In this document: positions 52,243-60,934 of the stretch, piece by piece | Numbering within the stretch: the stretch's first letter is position 1 | Layout: each line of letters starts with the position of its first letter | Source: Phytohabitans sp036906915 | GTDB lineage: Bacteria; Actinomycetota; Actinomycetes; Mycobacteriales; Micromonosporaceae | DNA length: 64,000 nt | NCBI RefSeq assembly: GCF_036906915.1 | Contig: NZ_JBAKHX010000039.1 | Location: 1-64,000, forward strand | Reading direction: 5' to 3' | Program-made: the position numbers and the translations under genes | Notes under the pieces: model-generated | Told to the model about the DNA's origin: nothing | Databases searched by the model: none | What the model saw: only the letters and a program-made list of their open reading frames with translations

Positions 52243-52536
52243 GTGTCGGGGGTTTTCGTCGCGGCGGTCGCAGCGTTGGCGTTCGAAGTCGCGCCGGGAC
52301 AGCACCGGCTCCTCCGGGTGGAGGCGCCGGTGCCGCTCGACGACGACCAGCGCGCGCTGGTCGCGGCGCTCAAGGAACTGCCCACCCGGCAGCGGGAGGC
52401 GCTCGTCCTGCGACACTGGTTGGGCCTGCGGGAAGCCGAAATCGCCGCCGCGATGGGCATTTCCTGCGGCGCCGTGAAGTCACACACCTCGCGCGGGATG
52501 GCTGCCCTCACGCGCGTGCTGGAGGAAAGGCGATGA
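52243..52536 (+). pseudogene. Truncated ECF sigma factor (region 4 only)
   Basis: A 97-residue frame whose C-terminal half is a sigma region-4 DNA-binding domain (LKELPTRQREALVLRHWLGL, then EAEIAAAMGISCGAVKSHTS). Region 2, needed for core binding and -10 recognition, is missing. The first 35 residues (VFVAAVAALAFEVAPGQHRL) do not look like a sigma factor. Upstream DNA is minisatellite and element copy j, so the 5' part has probably been lost there. Its TGA overlaps the ATG of the next frame, as in an original sigma/partner operon. Confidence 0.7.
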
Positions 52537-52817
52537 CAACCGGCAGTACCGAGGAGCGGTTGCGGGAGACGCTGGACGCGCTCGCCGCGCAGGCCGACGC
52601 GGCGCCACCCGCGTAGGGGCCTGCGCACGCGCGGTGGCGGCGGTGGGAGCGCCGGCGCCGCCACATCCTCGCCGTGCTGATCGCGATCGTCTTCGCTGTG
52701 GCCGACCTGATCGGGCTGTGGGCGCTGAACCAGACGCAGGACCGGACCCCGGTCATCTTCGACGACCGTACCCGCATCAACGAGCCCGCGTCGCCGGCGG
52801 GCGTCAACCCGCCCTAG
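52533..52817 (+). pseudogene. Membrane-protein gene interrupted by an in-frame TAG
   Basis: ATG at 52533 opens MTTGSTEERLRETLDALAAQ and reaches TAG at 52614-52616 after 27 codons. The same frame continues for 66 codons with a basic stretch (WRRWERRRR), one membrane helix (ILAVLIAIVFAVADLIGLWA) and a soluble tail, to TAG 52815. The parts together make a plausible 94-residue single-pass partner of the sigma factor. A point mutation is the simple reading; translational readthrough cannot be excluded. Confidence 0.68.
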
Positions 52818-52887
52818 CGATCCACGTCGGCGGTGCGATGGCGGGGGAGTGGCCGGACGAGAGCGTGATCATCTATCGTCTGCGGCC

Positions 52888-53340
52888 ATGATCAAGCTTC
52901 GTAGAGTTCTTACGGTGCTCGCGGCTGTGGCGGCAATGATCGGCGCGACCGGTGCCCCGGCACTGGCCGTCGACGACAGCTTCTACACAACCAGCGCCAC
53001 CCCGAGCAACTGCCCGGACGACGACGATCCCGCTGGCTACGTCTACTTCGTGGACTACGGCGAGGGTGACCTGAGCAACCCGGCGAAGAACGACGACTAC
53101 GTCTCGATCCGGGACACCTGTGCCGACGGCGACGGCGTGGCCGCGTACGCGTGGCACAAGGGCGTGAAGCACGGTCCCAAGTACAACGGGCGGGGCTTCG
53201 ACGAGTTCATGGTCTGGGACCCGTTCGGAAACGTCCTTCCCGGCGAGCGAGTCGGCATCCAGATCTGCTCGCAGAACGGGACGTACGGCACGCCGTACGA
53301 CTGCGGCAGCGTGATCTACCGCACGAGCAGCGACGGCTGA
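52888..53340 (+). CDS. Small secreted protein of unknown family
   Basis: A 150-residue protein with a signal peptide (IKLRRVLTVLAAVAAMIGAT, cleaved after APALA). The mature part is about 123 residues, acidic at first (NCPDDDDPAG), with four cysteines (NC, TC, IC, DC) that could form two disulfides, and a Tyr/Gly-rich end. No catalytic motif is recognised. The ATG at 52888 has a TATCGT -10 a few bases upstream, so the message may be leaderless. It is convergent with the beta-galactosidase gene across a terminator. Confidence 0.75.
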   Translation: MIKLRRVLTVLAAVAAMIGATGAPALAVDDSFYTTSATPSNCPDDDDPAGYVYFVDYGEGDLSNPAKNDDYVSIRDTCADGDGVAAYAWHKGVKHGPKYNGRGFDEFMVWDPFGNVLPGERVGIQICSQNGTYGTPYDCGSVIYRTSSDG

Positions 53341-53346
53341 AGCTGG

Positions 53347-53378
53347 CCTCGGTCACGGCATTGCGGCCGTGACCGAGG
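53347..53378. terminator. Bidirectional hairpin terminator
   Basis: Perfect 13-bp arms (CCTCGGTCACGGC and complement) around ATTGCG, between convergent genes. Confidence 0.8.
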
Positions 53379-53405
53379 CTCACAGCGTTGGGCCGTGACC
53401 GGCGC

Positions 53406-56015
53406 TCACAGGCTCGGTTCCAGGTGGATGGCGCGCAGCGCGGGCGCCACCGGGCCGGCCGTGCCGCGCAGCAGCAGGGTCAGCCGGGTGCCGGCGGCAG
53501 CCCAGGCGCCCGGCACCCAAAGGATCTCGGCGTCGCCGCCGGAGAACCGCGGCCGCTGCGGGTCGTCGAGCCACACCCGCCCGACGCACTCGCCCGCGGC
53601 CCAGCCGGTTGCCCGTACCTGCTCGCCCTCCAGCCGGATGACCCAGCCCACAGTGGACGGTGGCAGGTCGACGTCGAGCCAGGCTTCCGCGCCCGCCGCG
53701 AGGGCGAGCGGCAACTCGACCGGCGTCCCCGTCGAACCAGCGGCCGTGGCGTATTCCGTCAGCGCCGCGTCGTCCTCGACCGTGCACGACCAGCCGGTCA
53801 CCGGCCGCAGGGCGAGCAGTTCCGCCTGGACGCCCGGACCGCTGGGGTTGTGCGGCATCGTCACCGACACGCGATCGGTGCCCGCCGGCAGCAGCAGCCA
53901 GGGGTTTTCGGGGTGGACGGTCACCGCTTCGCCGCCGTCGACCGCGACCCGCGCCGGCTCGGCCAAGCCGACCAGGTGCAGGGCCGAGTCACCAACACCA
54001 GGGATCACTCGGGTGTACGTAGTGGGAAGCCCCACCCGGGTGCTGCTCCAGCCGCCAAGCGTGCGCGTCGGTGCGGGCTGGCCGGCCCACTGCTCGTCGC
54101 CGCTCACGGTCCACAGGGCGGACAGGTCACGCACCGCCTCGACCGTCCAAACGGTGCCGAGACCGCGCAGGCCGCCGAGCCTCAGCGCGGGCAGGCGGTC
54201 ATCGTCGAAGTTGGCGTGTCCCCAGATCTCGACCGTGGCCCGCACGTCGGCGGTACCCGACACGTCGCGCACGTCGATCCGCTCGGTGGCGCCGAAGCCG
54301 GCGATCGTCGGCCTGGCCTGGCCCGCGATCGACAGATCTACCATGTCGGCGGCGCCGACGATGAGCAACTCGTCGACCCCCGTCAGGTCGGCGGTCGTGG
54401 TGTAGGTGCCGCGTCCACGGTAGACACCCAGCGCCTCCAGCGTTGGCGGCAGCTCGTGCACCGGACCAGCCGAGCCCGCTGGCGCGCCGGAGCGCCGCTG
54501 TCCCGACAGCACGTCGGTGGCGGTGGTGCGGTGACCCACGCCCTGTGCGGGAGCCAGGTCGGTGACGCCGTCGGCGTGCAGCGCGGTGAGCCGGGCCGCG
54601 TCGGCCGGCGGCAGCACCACAAGCGTGACGGCTGTGCCGGGCACCTCGATGACGGTCCCCACTGGAATGACGAGCGGCGGGAGTCCATCTAGGACGACCG
54701 TCACCGGCACCGTGGAGGAGAACGCCAGCGCCAGGCGGCCGCCTTCGGTGGCCACCGCCACGAGGTCGGCGGAGGCCATGGACAGCGTCAGGTCGGCGCC
54801 CCACTGTTGCAGCGGGACATCGAGCAGGACCAGCGGGCACGCGTCATCGGGCACGTCGATCGTCACCCCGTCCAGCGTTGCCGTGCCGGACTCGGTGCCC
54901 AGGTTGGGCAGGGCAAGCAGCTGCCCGCCGCCGTCGAGGTCCAGCGCCGCCAGCGAGGTGCTGGTCGGGAAGTCGGCCGTGACATCGAGGCGCGGCACGC
55001 CCGACGTGGCGAGTGCCAGCCGGGGACCGAGAGCGTCGATGACCCGCGCCAGCACCTGTGCCTCGACGAACTCCGGCCGCTCGACACCGGTCGACGAGAC
55101 GTATCCGCCGAAGTCGTACCCGTGGCTCATCAGGTTGCCCGGCGCGCCCCAGTTGCCGCTCGACGGCGTGTACCCGAAGTTCCAGCCGGACGACTGGAGG
55201 TACGGCGCGATCAGTGACGCGCCGCTGGCCAGCAGCCGCCGCAGCGTGCGGTGCCGCCGGTTGGTCTCGGTGACCAGCAGCGGCAGCCCGCGGTCGGCGA
55301 GCAGCCCCGCGTACCGTCGCACCTCGCCCTCGATGTGCGGCGAGTCGTCGTCCGGGTAGAAGTTGCAGGCCGGTACGACACCGGCCACGTCACCGGTGGC
55401 CCCGGTCAGGTCGCCCTGCCCCGCACACGCGATCATCGGCACGGTGATGCCGTAGCCGACCGACTGGTCGCGCAGCGCGGTGATGTACCCCGTGCGGTCG
55501 GCGCAGTCGAAGAAGTCCAGCTCGTTTTCGAGCTGCACCATGATGACCGGGCCGCCATTGGCGTACTGCCGTTCGGCGATCAGCGGGAGCACCTGGTCGT
55601 ACCAGGCGCGCACCTGGGCGAGGTATCGCGGCTCGCTCTGCCGCACCCGTAGCTGCGGGTCGAGGCCAAGCCAGGCCGGCAGCGCGCCACCGTCCCATTC
55701 GGAGCAGATGTACGGGCCGGGCCGCGCGATGACGTACAACCCGGCGGCGTGCGCCAGATCCAGGAATGTGGCGACGTCCCGCCGGCCCTCGAACGACCAC
55801 TCGCCGGGCGCCGTCTCGTGAAAGTTCCATGGCAGATACACGTCGACGCACGTGTAGCCGGACGCCCGCACCTGCGCCAGCCGCGCAACCCACTCCTCGC
55901 GCGGCAGGCGGAAGTAGAACAACGAGGCGCAGAGCAGCAGCTTGGGCTGGCCGCCGATCCTGATGCCGCGGGCGTCGAGTTCGACGCCGCTCCTGACAAT
56001 GGTCTGAACGCTCAC
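53406..56015 (-). CDS. GH35-type beta-galactosidase
   Basis: Glycoside hydrolase of 869 residues that would release terminal beta-galactose from imported oligosaccharides. The N-terminal barrel reads LFYFRLPREEWVARLAQVRA, VYLPWNFHE, and RPGPYICSEWDGG, with the acid/base Glu in VQLENELDFF and the nucleophile Glu in LLVTETNRRH. Beta-sandwich domains fill the rest. No signal peptide is seen, so it acts in the cytoplasm. GTG 56015 makes a GTGA overlap with the permease stop, making it the last gene of the sugar operon. Confidence 0.88.
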   Translation of the reverse strand: MSVQTIVRSGVELDARGIRIGGQPKLLLCASLFYFRLPREEWVARLAQVRASGYTCVDVYLPWNFHETAPGEWSFEGRRDVATFLDLAHAAGLYVIARPGPYICSEWDGGALPAWLGLDPQLRVRQSEPRYLAQVRAWYDQVLPLIAERQYANGGPVIMVQLENELDFFDCADRTGYITALRDQSVGYGITVPMIACAGQGDLTGATGDVAGVVPACNFYPDDDSPHIEGEVRRYAGLLADRGLPLLVTETNRRHRTLRRLLASGASLIAPYLQSSGWNFGYTPSSGNWGAPGNLMSHGYDFGGYVSSTGVERPEFVEAQVLARVIDALGPRLALATSGVPRLDVTADFPTSTSLAALDLDGGGQLLALPNLGTESGTATLDGVTIDVPDDACPLVLLDVPLQQWGADLTLSMASADLVAVATEGGRLALAFSSTVPVTVVLDGLPPLVIPVGTVIEVPGTAVTLVVLPPADAARLTALHADGVTDLAPAQGVGHRTTATDVLSGQRRSGAPAGSAGPVHELPPTLEALGVYRGRGTYTTTADLTGVDELLIVGAADMVDLSIAGQARPTIAGFGATERIDVRDVSGTADVRATVEIWGHANFDDDRLPALRLGGLRGLGTVWTVEAVRDLSALWTVSGDEQWAGQPAPTRTLGGWSSTRVGLPTTYTRVIPGVGDSALHLVGLAEPARVAVDGGEAVTVHPENPWLLLPAGTDRVSVTMPHNPSGPGVQAELLALRPVTGWSCTVEDDAALTEYATAAGSTGTPVELPLALAAGAEAWLDVDLPPSTVGWVIRLEGEQVRATGWAAGECVGRVWLDDPQRPRFSGGDAEILWVPGAWAAAGTRLTLLLRGTAGPVAPALRAIHLEPSL

Positions 56016-56935
56016 TTGACCCCCGCGCTTCCACCGCTGATGTCCATCTCGTACAGGTACCGCTGGCCCAGGTAGTACACGACGATCATGGGCAGCGTGA
56101 GCAGGATCGAACCCACCATCACCAGGTTCCATGGTGGCGCCTGCATCGCCGCCGATGTGCTGCTGATGTACTGGATGCCGAGGGCCAGCGGCATCTTCGA
56201 CTCGTCGTTCAAGTAGATCAGCGGACCCATGAAATCACCCCACGTGTACGTCAGGGTGAAGATGCCGATCGCGATGAGCGCCGGCATCAGCATCGGCAGC
56301 ATGATCCGGCGGTAGACGCCGAAGAAGCCGAGCCCGTCGATCATGGCCGCTTCGTCGATCTCCCGCGGCAGCCGAGACACGAACTGCCGCACCAGGAAGA
56401 CGTTGAACCCGTTCGAGAAGAAGTTCGGGATGATCAGCGGCAGGAACGTGTTGATCCAGCCGAGCTCCTTGAACAGGATGAACTGCGGGATCATGGTGAT
56501 CTGCGTCGGGATCATCATCGTCGCGATGACCACCATAAAGAGCACGTTCTTTCCCGGTGCGCGCAGGCGCGCGAAGGCGTAGCCGATCAGCCCGCTGGAC
56601 AGCATCTGCCCGATCACCGCGAAGACCGAGATGATCACGGAGTTCAGCAGGAAGCGGCCCATCGGCAAGCTGGTGTCGAAGACCCGGGTGAAGTTATCCC
56701 AGTGAAACTCGCGCGGGATGATGCTGAACGTGTTCGCGTTTACCGTCTGGTCCGACGACAGCGCGATGGACACGACGAGCACCAGCGGCACGGAGAGCAG
56801 CGCCGACACGATCATCAGCGTCGCGTACGTGAAGGGTGTGGCCCGGAAGGCCCGGGGGGTGCGCGTGTTCTTACCGGGCCGCTGCTCCCGCCGCTCCGCG
56901 GCGGGTTGCGGGGGTGCGCTCGTGATGATCGCCAT
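56012..56935 (-). CDS. Carbohydrate ABC transporter permease (MalG/AraQ-like)
   Basis: Inner-membrane permease of 307 residues with six helices after a basic N-terminus. The ATPase-coupling EAA loop is EIDEAAMIDGLGFFGVYRRI. Family members import oligosaccharides. The ATG at 56935 shares one base with the upstream permease stop (TGATG), and its own stop overlaps the beta-galactosidase start, so all three are coupled. No ATPase gene is present; such systems usually use a shared MsiK-like ATPase encoded elsewhere. Confidence 0.92.
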   Translation of the reverse strand: MAIITSAPPQPAAERREQRPGKNTRTPRAFRATPFTYATLMIVSALLSVPLVLVVSIALSSDQTVNANTFSIIPREFHWDNFTRVFDTSLPMGRFLLNSVIISVFAVIGQMLSSGLIGYAFARLRAPGKNVLFMVVIATMMIPTQITMIPQFILFKELGWINTFLPLIIPNFFSNGFNVFLVRQFVSRLPREIDEAAMIDGLGFFGVYRRIMLPMLMPALIAIGIFTLTYTWGDFMGPLIYLNDESKMPLALGIQYISSTSAAMQAPPWNLVMVGSILLTLPMIVVYYLGQRYLYEMDISGGSAGVK

Positions 56936-57906
56936 CACTTCACCTCCGTCTCGTAGAAGACCCACTTGCGCGCGGTCCGGAAGGCGATGAGGGTGAAGCC
57001 GAGGATCACCAGGAACAGCAGCCACGAGATCGCCGAGGCGTACCCCATGTGGTAGAAGGAGAACGCCTGGTCGAAGAGGAACGGCACCATCATCACGCTC
57101 GCGTCTTCCGGCGCTTGAGTGGCGCCCCGGGTCAGCACGTACACCTGGGAGAAGACCTGGAACGCGCCGATGATGCCCATCACGAGGTTGAAGAAGATGA
57201 TCGGCGTGAGCTGCGGGACGGTGATGCTCCAGAACTGCCGCATCGAGCTGGCGCCGTCCACCTCGGCCGCTTCGTACAGCTCCTTGGGGATGCCCTTCAT
57301 GGCGGCGAGCAGCAGGACGGTCGCGCTGCCGACGCCCCAGACCGACAGCAGGATCAGCGATGGCTTCACCCAGGTCGGGTCCAGCAGCCACGTCGGACCG
57401 GGGATGCCGAAGACGCCGAGCAGGTCGTTGAGCGCCCCTGACGGCATGAGCACCATCTTGAAGACCATCGCCGCTGCCACCAGCGGCACCAGCGTCGGCA
57501 GGTAGATGAGGGTACGGAACAGCTTGCGCGCCCGGACCTGCTTGTTGAGCAGGTTGGCGAGCCAGAGGCCGAGCAGCAGGCCGAGCGGCACCGAGACGGC
57601 CGAGTAGTAGATGGTGTTCTTGAGGGCCGTCCAGAAGACCGGGTCCTCGGTCAGCAGCTGGCGGTAGTTGTCCAGCCCCACGAAGTTGGGCGTGGTGAAC
57701 GAGTCCCAGTCGGTCAGCGACAGGTAGATCGACGTGACCATGGGCCCGAGCAGGAACACCAGGAAGCCGATGATCCACGGCGAGGCGAAGAGGTAGAACC
57801 AGAGCGCCTCCTTGCGCCGGCGGCTACGCAGGCCCGCCGGACGCGTAAGAGTCCGCCCCGGGGCGGCACCGGCGCGCGCCGGTGCCGCCTCCGCGAGGTC
57901 GGTCAT
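56935..57906 (-). CDS. Carbohydrate ABC transporter permease (MalF/UgpA-like)
   Basis: The second permease subunit, 323 residues, six helices. The EAA loop reads ELYEAAEVDGASSMRQFWSI. The N-terminal region is Ala/Arg-rich, then EALWFYLFASPWIIGFLVFL. It starts MTDLAEAAP, and the first 11 bases (ATGACCGACCT) also open each of the two 125-bp repeat units just upstream, showing that the repeat includes a copy of this start. Confidence 0.92.
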   Translation of the reverse strand: MTDLAEAAPARAGAAPGRTLTRPAGLRSRRRKEALWFYLFASPWIIGFLVFLLGPMVTSIYLSLTDWDSFTTPNFVGLDNYRQLLTEDPVFWTALKNTIYYSAVSVPLGLLLGLWLANLLNKQVRARKLFRTLIYLPTLVPLVAAAMVFKMVLMPSGALNDLLGVFGIPGPTWLLDPTWVKPSLILLSVWGVGSATVLLLAAMKGIPKELYEAAEVDGASSMRQFWSITVPQLTPIIFFNLVMGIIGAFQVFSQVYVLTRGATQAPEDASVMMVPFLFDQAFSFYHMGYASAISWLLFLVILGFTLIAFRTARKWVFYETEVK

Positions 57907-58156
57907 GCGCCGCCGCCTGCAGCCGCCACCAAGCGGAGGGAGCGTAGCGACCGTAGCGACTGGCGGCTACAAGGCGGCATAGGGGGCGCATGACCCGCGC
58001 GAGCGTAGCGAGCGCCAGTTAGGTCGGTCATGCGCCGCCGCCTGCAGCCGCCACCAAGCGGAGGGAGCGTAGCGACCGTAGCGACTGGCGGCTACAAGGC
58101 GGCATAGGGGGCGCATGACCCGCGCGAGCGTAGCGAGCGCCAGTTAGGTCGGTCAT
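57907..58156 (-). repeat. Two 125-bp tandem units, each a coupled mini-ORF
   Basis: Two head-to-tail copies (57907-58031 and 58032-58156) between the solute-binding gene and the permease gene. On the minus strand each unit starts ATGACCGACCT and encodes a 42-codon frame (MTDLTGARYARAGHAPPMPP at the start, ending VAAAGGGA). Its TGA overlaps the ATG of the next unit, and then of the permease. The unit contains inner repeats of GAGCGTAGCGA. Length is 2 modulo 3, as in the 56-bp repeat. The first ATG follows the solute-binding stop by two bases. Confidence 0.92.
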
Positions 58157-58158
58157 CG

Positions 58159-59457
58159 TTACCCCGCAGGCTTGACGATGGTCTCTAGCCGCTTCTGGAC
58201 CGCGGTCAGCGCGGTCCGGGCATCTTCCTTGCCGAGCCAGAAGTTGGCCAGCCCGTTCTCGAACGCCTTCTGCATCTCGTTCCACTCCGGGATGAACGGC
58301 GCGCGATAAACGAACGCGCTCGACTCGCCGAAGACATTCATGGCGACCGGCTTCGTCATCCACGTCGGCTTGAGGAACGCGTCGCCCTTCTGCACCTCGA
58401 GGTTCGCCGGCACGTCCTGGCCGGTCTCGATGATGACCTTCTGCGCGTCCGGCGAGCTCAGGAACTCGATCGCCTTGATGGCCGCGTTCGGGTTCTTCGA
58501 CGTGCGGGAGATCGCGAGCCCGCTGCCGAAGGCGGTCACCGCCTGCTGCTTGCCCCGCCAGAACGGCGCGATGCCCCACTCGATGTTGCTCTTGAGCAGC
58601 CCGCTGATCGCCCAGAAGCCGGTGGTGCTGACCGCGATCTTGCCCTGTGCGAACGCGGCGTCGCCGTTGACGTCGGCACCGAAGTCGGCGTACTGCTTCT
58701 TCGTCGGCACCACGCCGTGCTTGTTCACCAGGTCGCCGGCCCACTGCAGCGCCTCGACGACCGGGTCGCTGTTCGCGGCTGGCTTGCCGCTGTCATCAAT
58801 GATCTTGCCGCCGTTCTGGTACACGAAGCCCCACCACGCGGCCCACCACTCGGCGCCGGCGTACCCCCATTGCTTGCCCGGCACGGTGAGTGCCTTGAAC
58901 GCCGCGAGCGTCTGCTCCCAAGTCCAGTCGGCTGTGGGCGCGTCCAGGTTGGCCGCCGCGAACATTGTCTTGTTGTAGTAGGTGATCATCGCACCGGACC
59001 GGTCCGGGACCGCGTAGACCTTGTCCTTGTACGAGTACAGCGAGCCGATCGGCCCGAACTGCTGCTCGAGGTCGATGCCCGCGCCCTTGGCCAGGTCGTC
59101 GAGCGGCTGGAGCTGGTTCTTGCTGGAGTAGACGTTGACGTTCTCGGCGACCTGCATGATGTCCGGGCCGGAGCCGCCCGCGATCATCGTCTGCACCTTC
59201 TGCTCATACGTCTCGCCGGGGATGAGCTGCAGCGTTATCGAGATCTCGGGGTACTTCTTGACCAGCAGGTCGATGCGCTTCTGGTAAGCGGTCTTGTCAG
59301 GCTCGCCGCCCCAGACCGTCATGACCAGCTTGCCGCCGCCGTTGCTCGAGCCGCTGTCGTCGCTGTCCGAACCGCACGCGGTCAGCGTGATGATGCCCGC
59401 CGCCGCACCGAGGCCGAGAAAACCCCGGCGCGTCACTCGTGCTCTGTCGATCGTCAT
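58159..59457 (-). CDS. Sugar-binding lipoprotein of the ABC importer
   Basis: Extracellular solute-binding protein of 432 residues. The leader has a twin-Arg-like RRGFLGLGAAAG and a lipobox LTAC, so it is exported and lipidated. The mature part opens with a Ser/Gly/Asp linker, then VMTVWGGEPDKTAYQKRI, the start of a type 1 sugar-binding fold. AGGAGG precedes the ATG, and a TTGACA box lies about 75 bp upstream (59534-59539). It is the first gene of the operon with two permeases and a beta-galactosidase, so a galactose-containing oligosaccharide is the likely ligand. Confidence 0.92.
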   Translation of the reverse strand: MTIDRARVTRRGFLGLGAAAGIITLTACGSDSDDSGSSNGGGKLVMTVWGGEPDKTAYQKRIDLLVKKYPEISITLQLIPGETYEQKVQTMIAGGSGPDIMQVAENVNVYSSKNQLQPLDDLAKGAGIDLEQQFGPIGSLYSYKDKVYAVPDRSGAMITYYNKTMFAAANLDAPTADWTWEQTLAAFKALTVPGKQWGYAGAEWWAAWWGFVYQNGGKIIDDSGKPAANSDPVVEALQWAGDLVNKHGVVPTKKQYADFGADVNGDAAFAQGKIAVSTTGFWAISGLLKSNIEWGIAPFWRGKQQAVTAFGSGLAISRTSKNPNAAIKAIEFLSSPDAQKVIIETGQDVPANLEVQKGDAFLKPTWMTKPVAMNVFGESSAFVYRAPFIPEWNEMQKAFENGLANFWLGKEDARTALTAVQKRLETIVKPAG

Positions 59458-59593
59458 CGCGCTATGCCTCCTATCACGAACCCGGCCTTTGGATGCGACG
59501 GCGTCGCGTTGGCCCTGAGGCTGGATGGGGGGATGTCAACTAAATTTCCAGCCGGTTAAGTGATCGGTAGCCTAAGATTGCGATGACCCTTCG

Positions 59594-59869
59594 TCAAGGG
59601 CTAAGAATAAGCCCTTGCGTAACGTGACTCCCGCTCACATAACGGTCCGTGACTGGGTCAGGCCATGATTGCGGCAGGACAGCGCGATGCGCCTCGAGCG
59701 CCAAGAGGGCCACGAACGACACGCCGGCCGCAAGCGCCGTCGCAAGCGCACGGATCGCGCGCTTTTCCAGCTGTACCGCCAGCGCGGCGCGACCCAGCAC
59801 GACCGTCCACAGTGCTGCCAATACCGCTGCCAATACCGCTGCCGATACCGCTGCCAATACCGCGGACAC
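59594..59869 (-). CDS. Possible small membrane protein
   Basis: A 91-residue frame with GTG start. The first half is hydrophobic and partly encoded by a 12-bp tandem repeat (VLAAVSAAVLAAVLAALW). It continues ALAVQLEKRAIRALATALAA and ends in a polar tail. Codons are G/C-ending in this frame after the repeat. A better N-terminus (APLWVAGATPAAGWYHAGF) lies in another frame upstream, so this may be a gene frameshifted by the repeat. Low certainty. Confidence 0.35.
   Translation of the reverse strand: MSAVLAAVSAAVLAAVLAALWTVVLGRAALAVQLEKRAIRALATALAAGVSFVALLALEAHRAVLPQSWPDPVTDRYVSGSHVTQGLILSP
59818..59865. repeat. Four 12-bp tandem units
   Basis: CCAATACCGCTG repeated four times with one variant per copy at most, inside the possible membrane-protein frame. 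Confidence 0.85.
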
Positions 59870-59987
59870 CCCCGACCAGGAAGCCAGCGTGATACCAGCC
59901 GGCGGCCGGGGTGGCGCCCGCCACCCACAATGGCGCCTTTCCGGGTACCTTCATCGTTAGTCTTCGAAGTCGAGGGATGCGACGGCG

Positions 59988-60934
59988 TTGACCAGGATCG
60001 CACACTTCACTGACGCTTCCTTTCTGGGCGTCAACGGCATCGCGGCGTCCATCCGGCTGCTCACCGGCGCACTCGCCCGGCGCGGCCACGAAACCGTCGT
60101 GGTGACGACCGGTCCACTGTGGAAAGCTTCAGTGGAGAGGAGCGTCATCTCGGTGCCGTCGCTGCCGACGGGGATGGGCGACTTCCGGTTCGCGCTGATG
60201 CCGATCCGCGCGATGCGCGACCGGGTGCGAGCCTGGCGGCCGGATGTCGCGCACGTGCACACTCCCGGCCCGCTCGGCGCCGCGGGGCTGACCATGGCGC
60301 GGCAGCTCGGCGTTCCGGCGGTGTACACCTACCACACCGACATGCACGGGTACGCCGAGCACTACTACATCCCGACGCCTATCGTCTACGTCCCGACGCC
60401 TATCGTCCGCGCCGGCACCGCCCTGTACGGGCGGCATTTGCGGAGCGGGCCGACAGGGCGGCTCCTCGACAAGTACGACGCCGTCGAGGAGGCCAACGCC
60501 CGCGTCTTCGACGCGGCGCACGTCATCGTCGCGCCGACCGCGGGTGCGCTGCGCCGCTGCCGGATGGCGGCTTTCGCCGACCGGATACGGGTCATCGCCA
60601 CCCCGGCGAACCTCCCGCCGGCCGCCATGACCGGTGCCGAGTTCCGCGCCCGGCACGGCATCGCGCCAGAGGCGGCGGTGGTGCTCCCCATCGTGATGAC
60701 CGACCGGCTGCTGCACGCCAGCCACCCGCTCGCGGAGCCATGTGCCTCACCGACCCGGCGCCCGCGCCCTTCGCGGCTGGCCTGGCCGCGCTGCTCGCGG
60801 CGCCCGCCGAGGCGAGACACCGCGGCCAGCGCGGTCGTTCCATCGCCGGGGAGTACGCATCGGACCGTTTCGCCGACGAGACCCTCCAGGCGCACCGCGA
60901 CGCCGCTACCAGCGCAGCGGAAGGGTCCCGATGA
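59988..60934 (+). pseudogene. GT4 glycosyltransferase broken by deletion and frameshift
   Basis: The N-terminal domain is intact for about 240 residues (IAHFTDASFLGVNGIAASIR, then VYTYHTDMHGYAEHYY). After GIAPEAAVVLPIV the expected donor-binding half is gone. A normal GT4 C-terminus (DPAPAPFAAGLAALLAAPAE, then RSIAGEYASDRFADETL) resumes in a different frame near 60745. So about 110 codons were deleted with loss of frame. A 21-bp in-frame duplication (IPTPIVY/VPTPIVR, 60369-60410) is also present. The start is TTG 59988 after GAGGGATG. It overlaps the convergent esterase gene. Confidence 0.75.
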
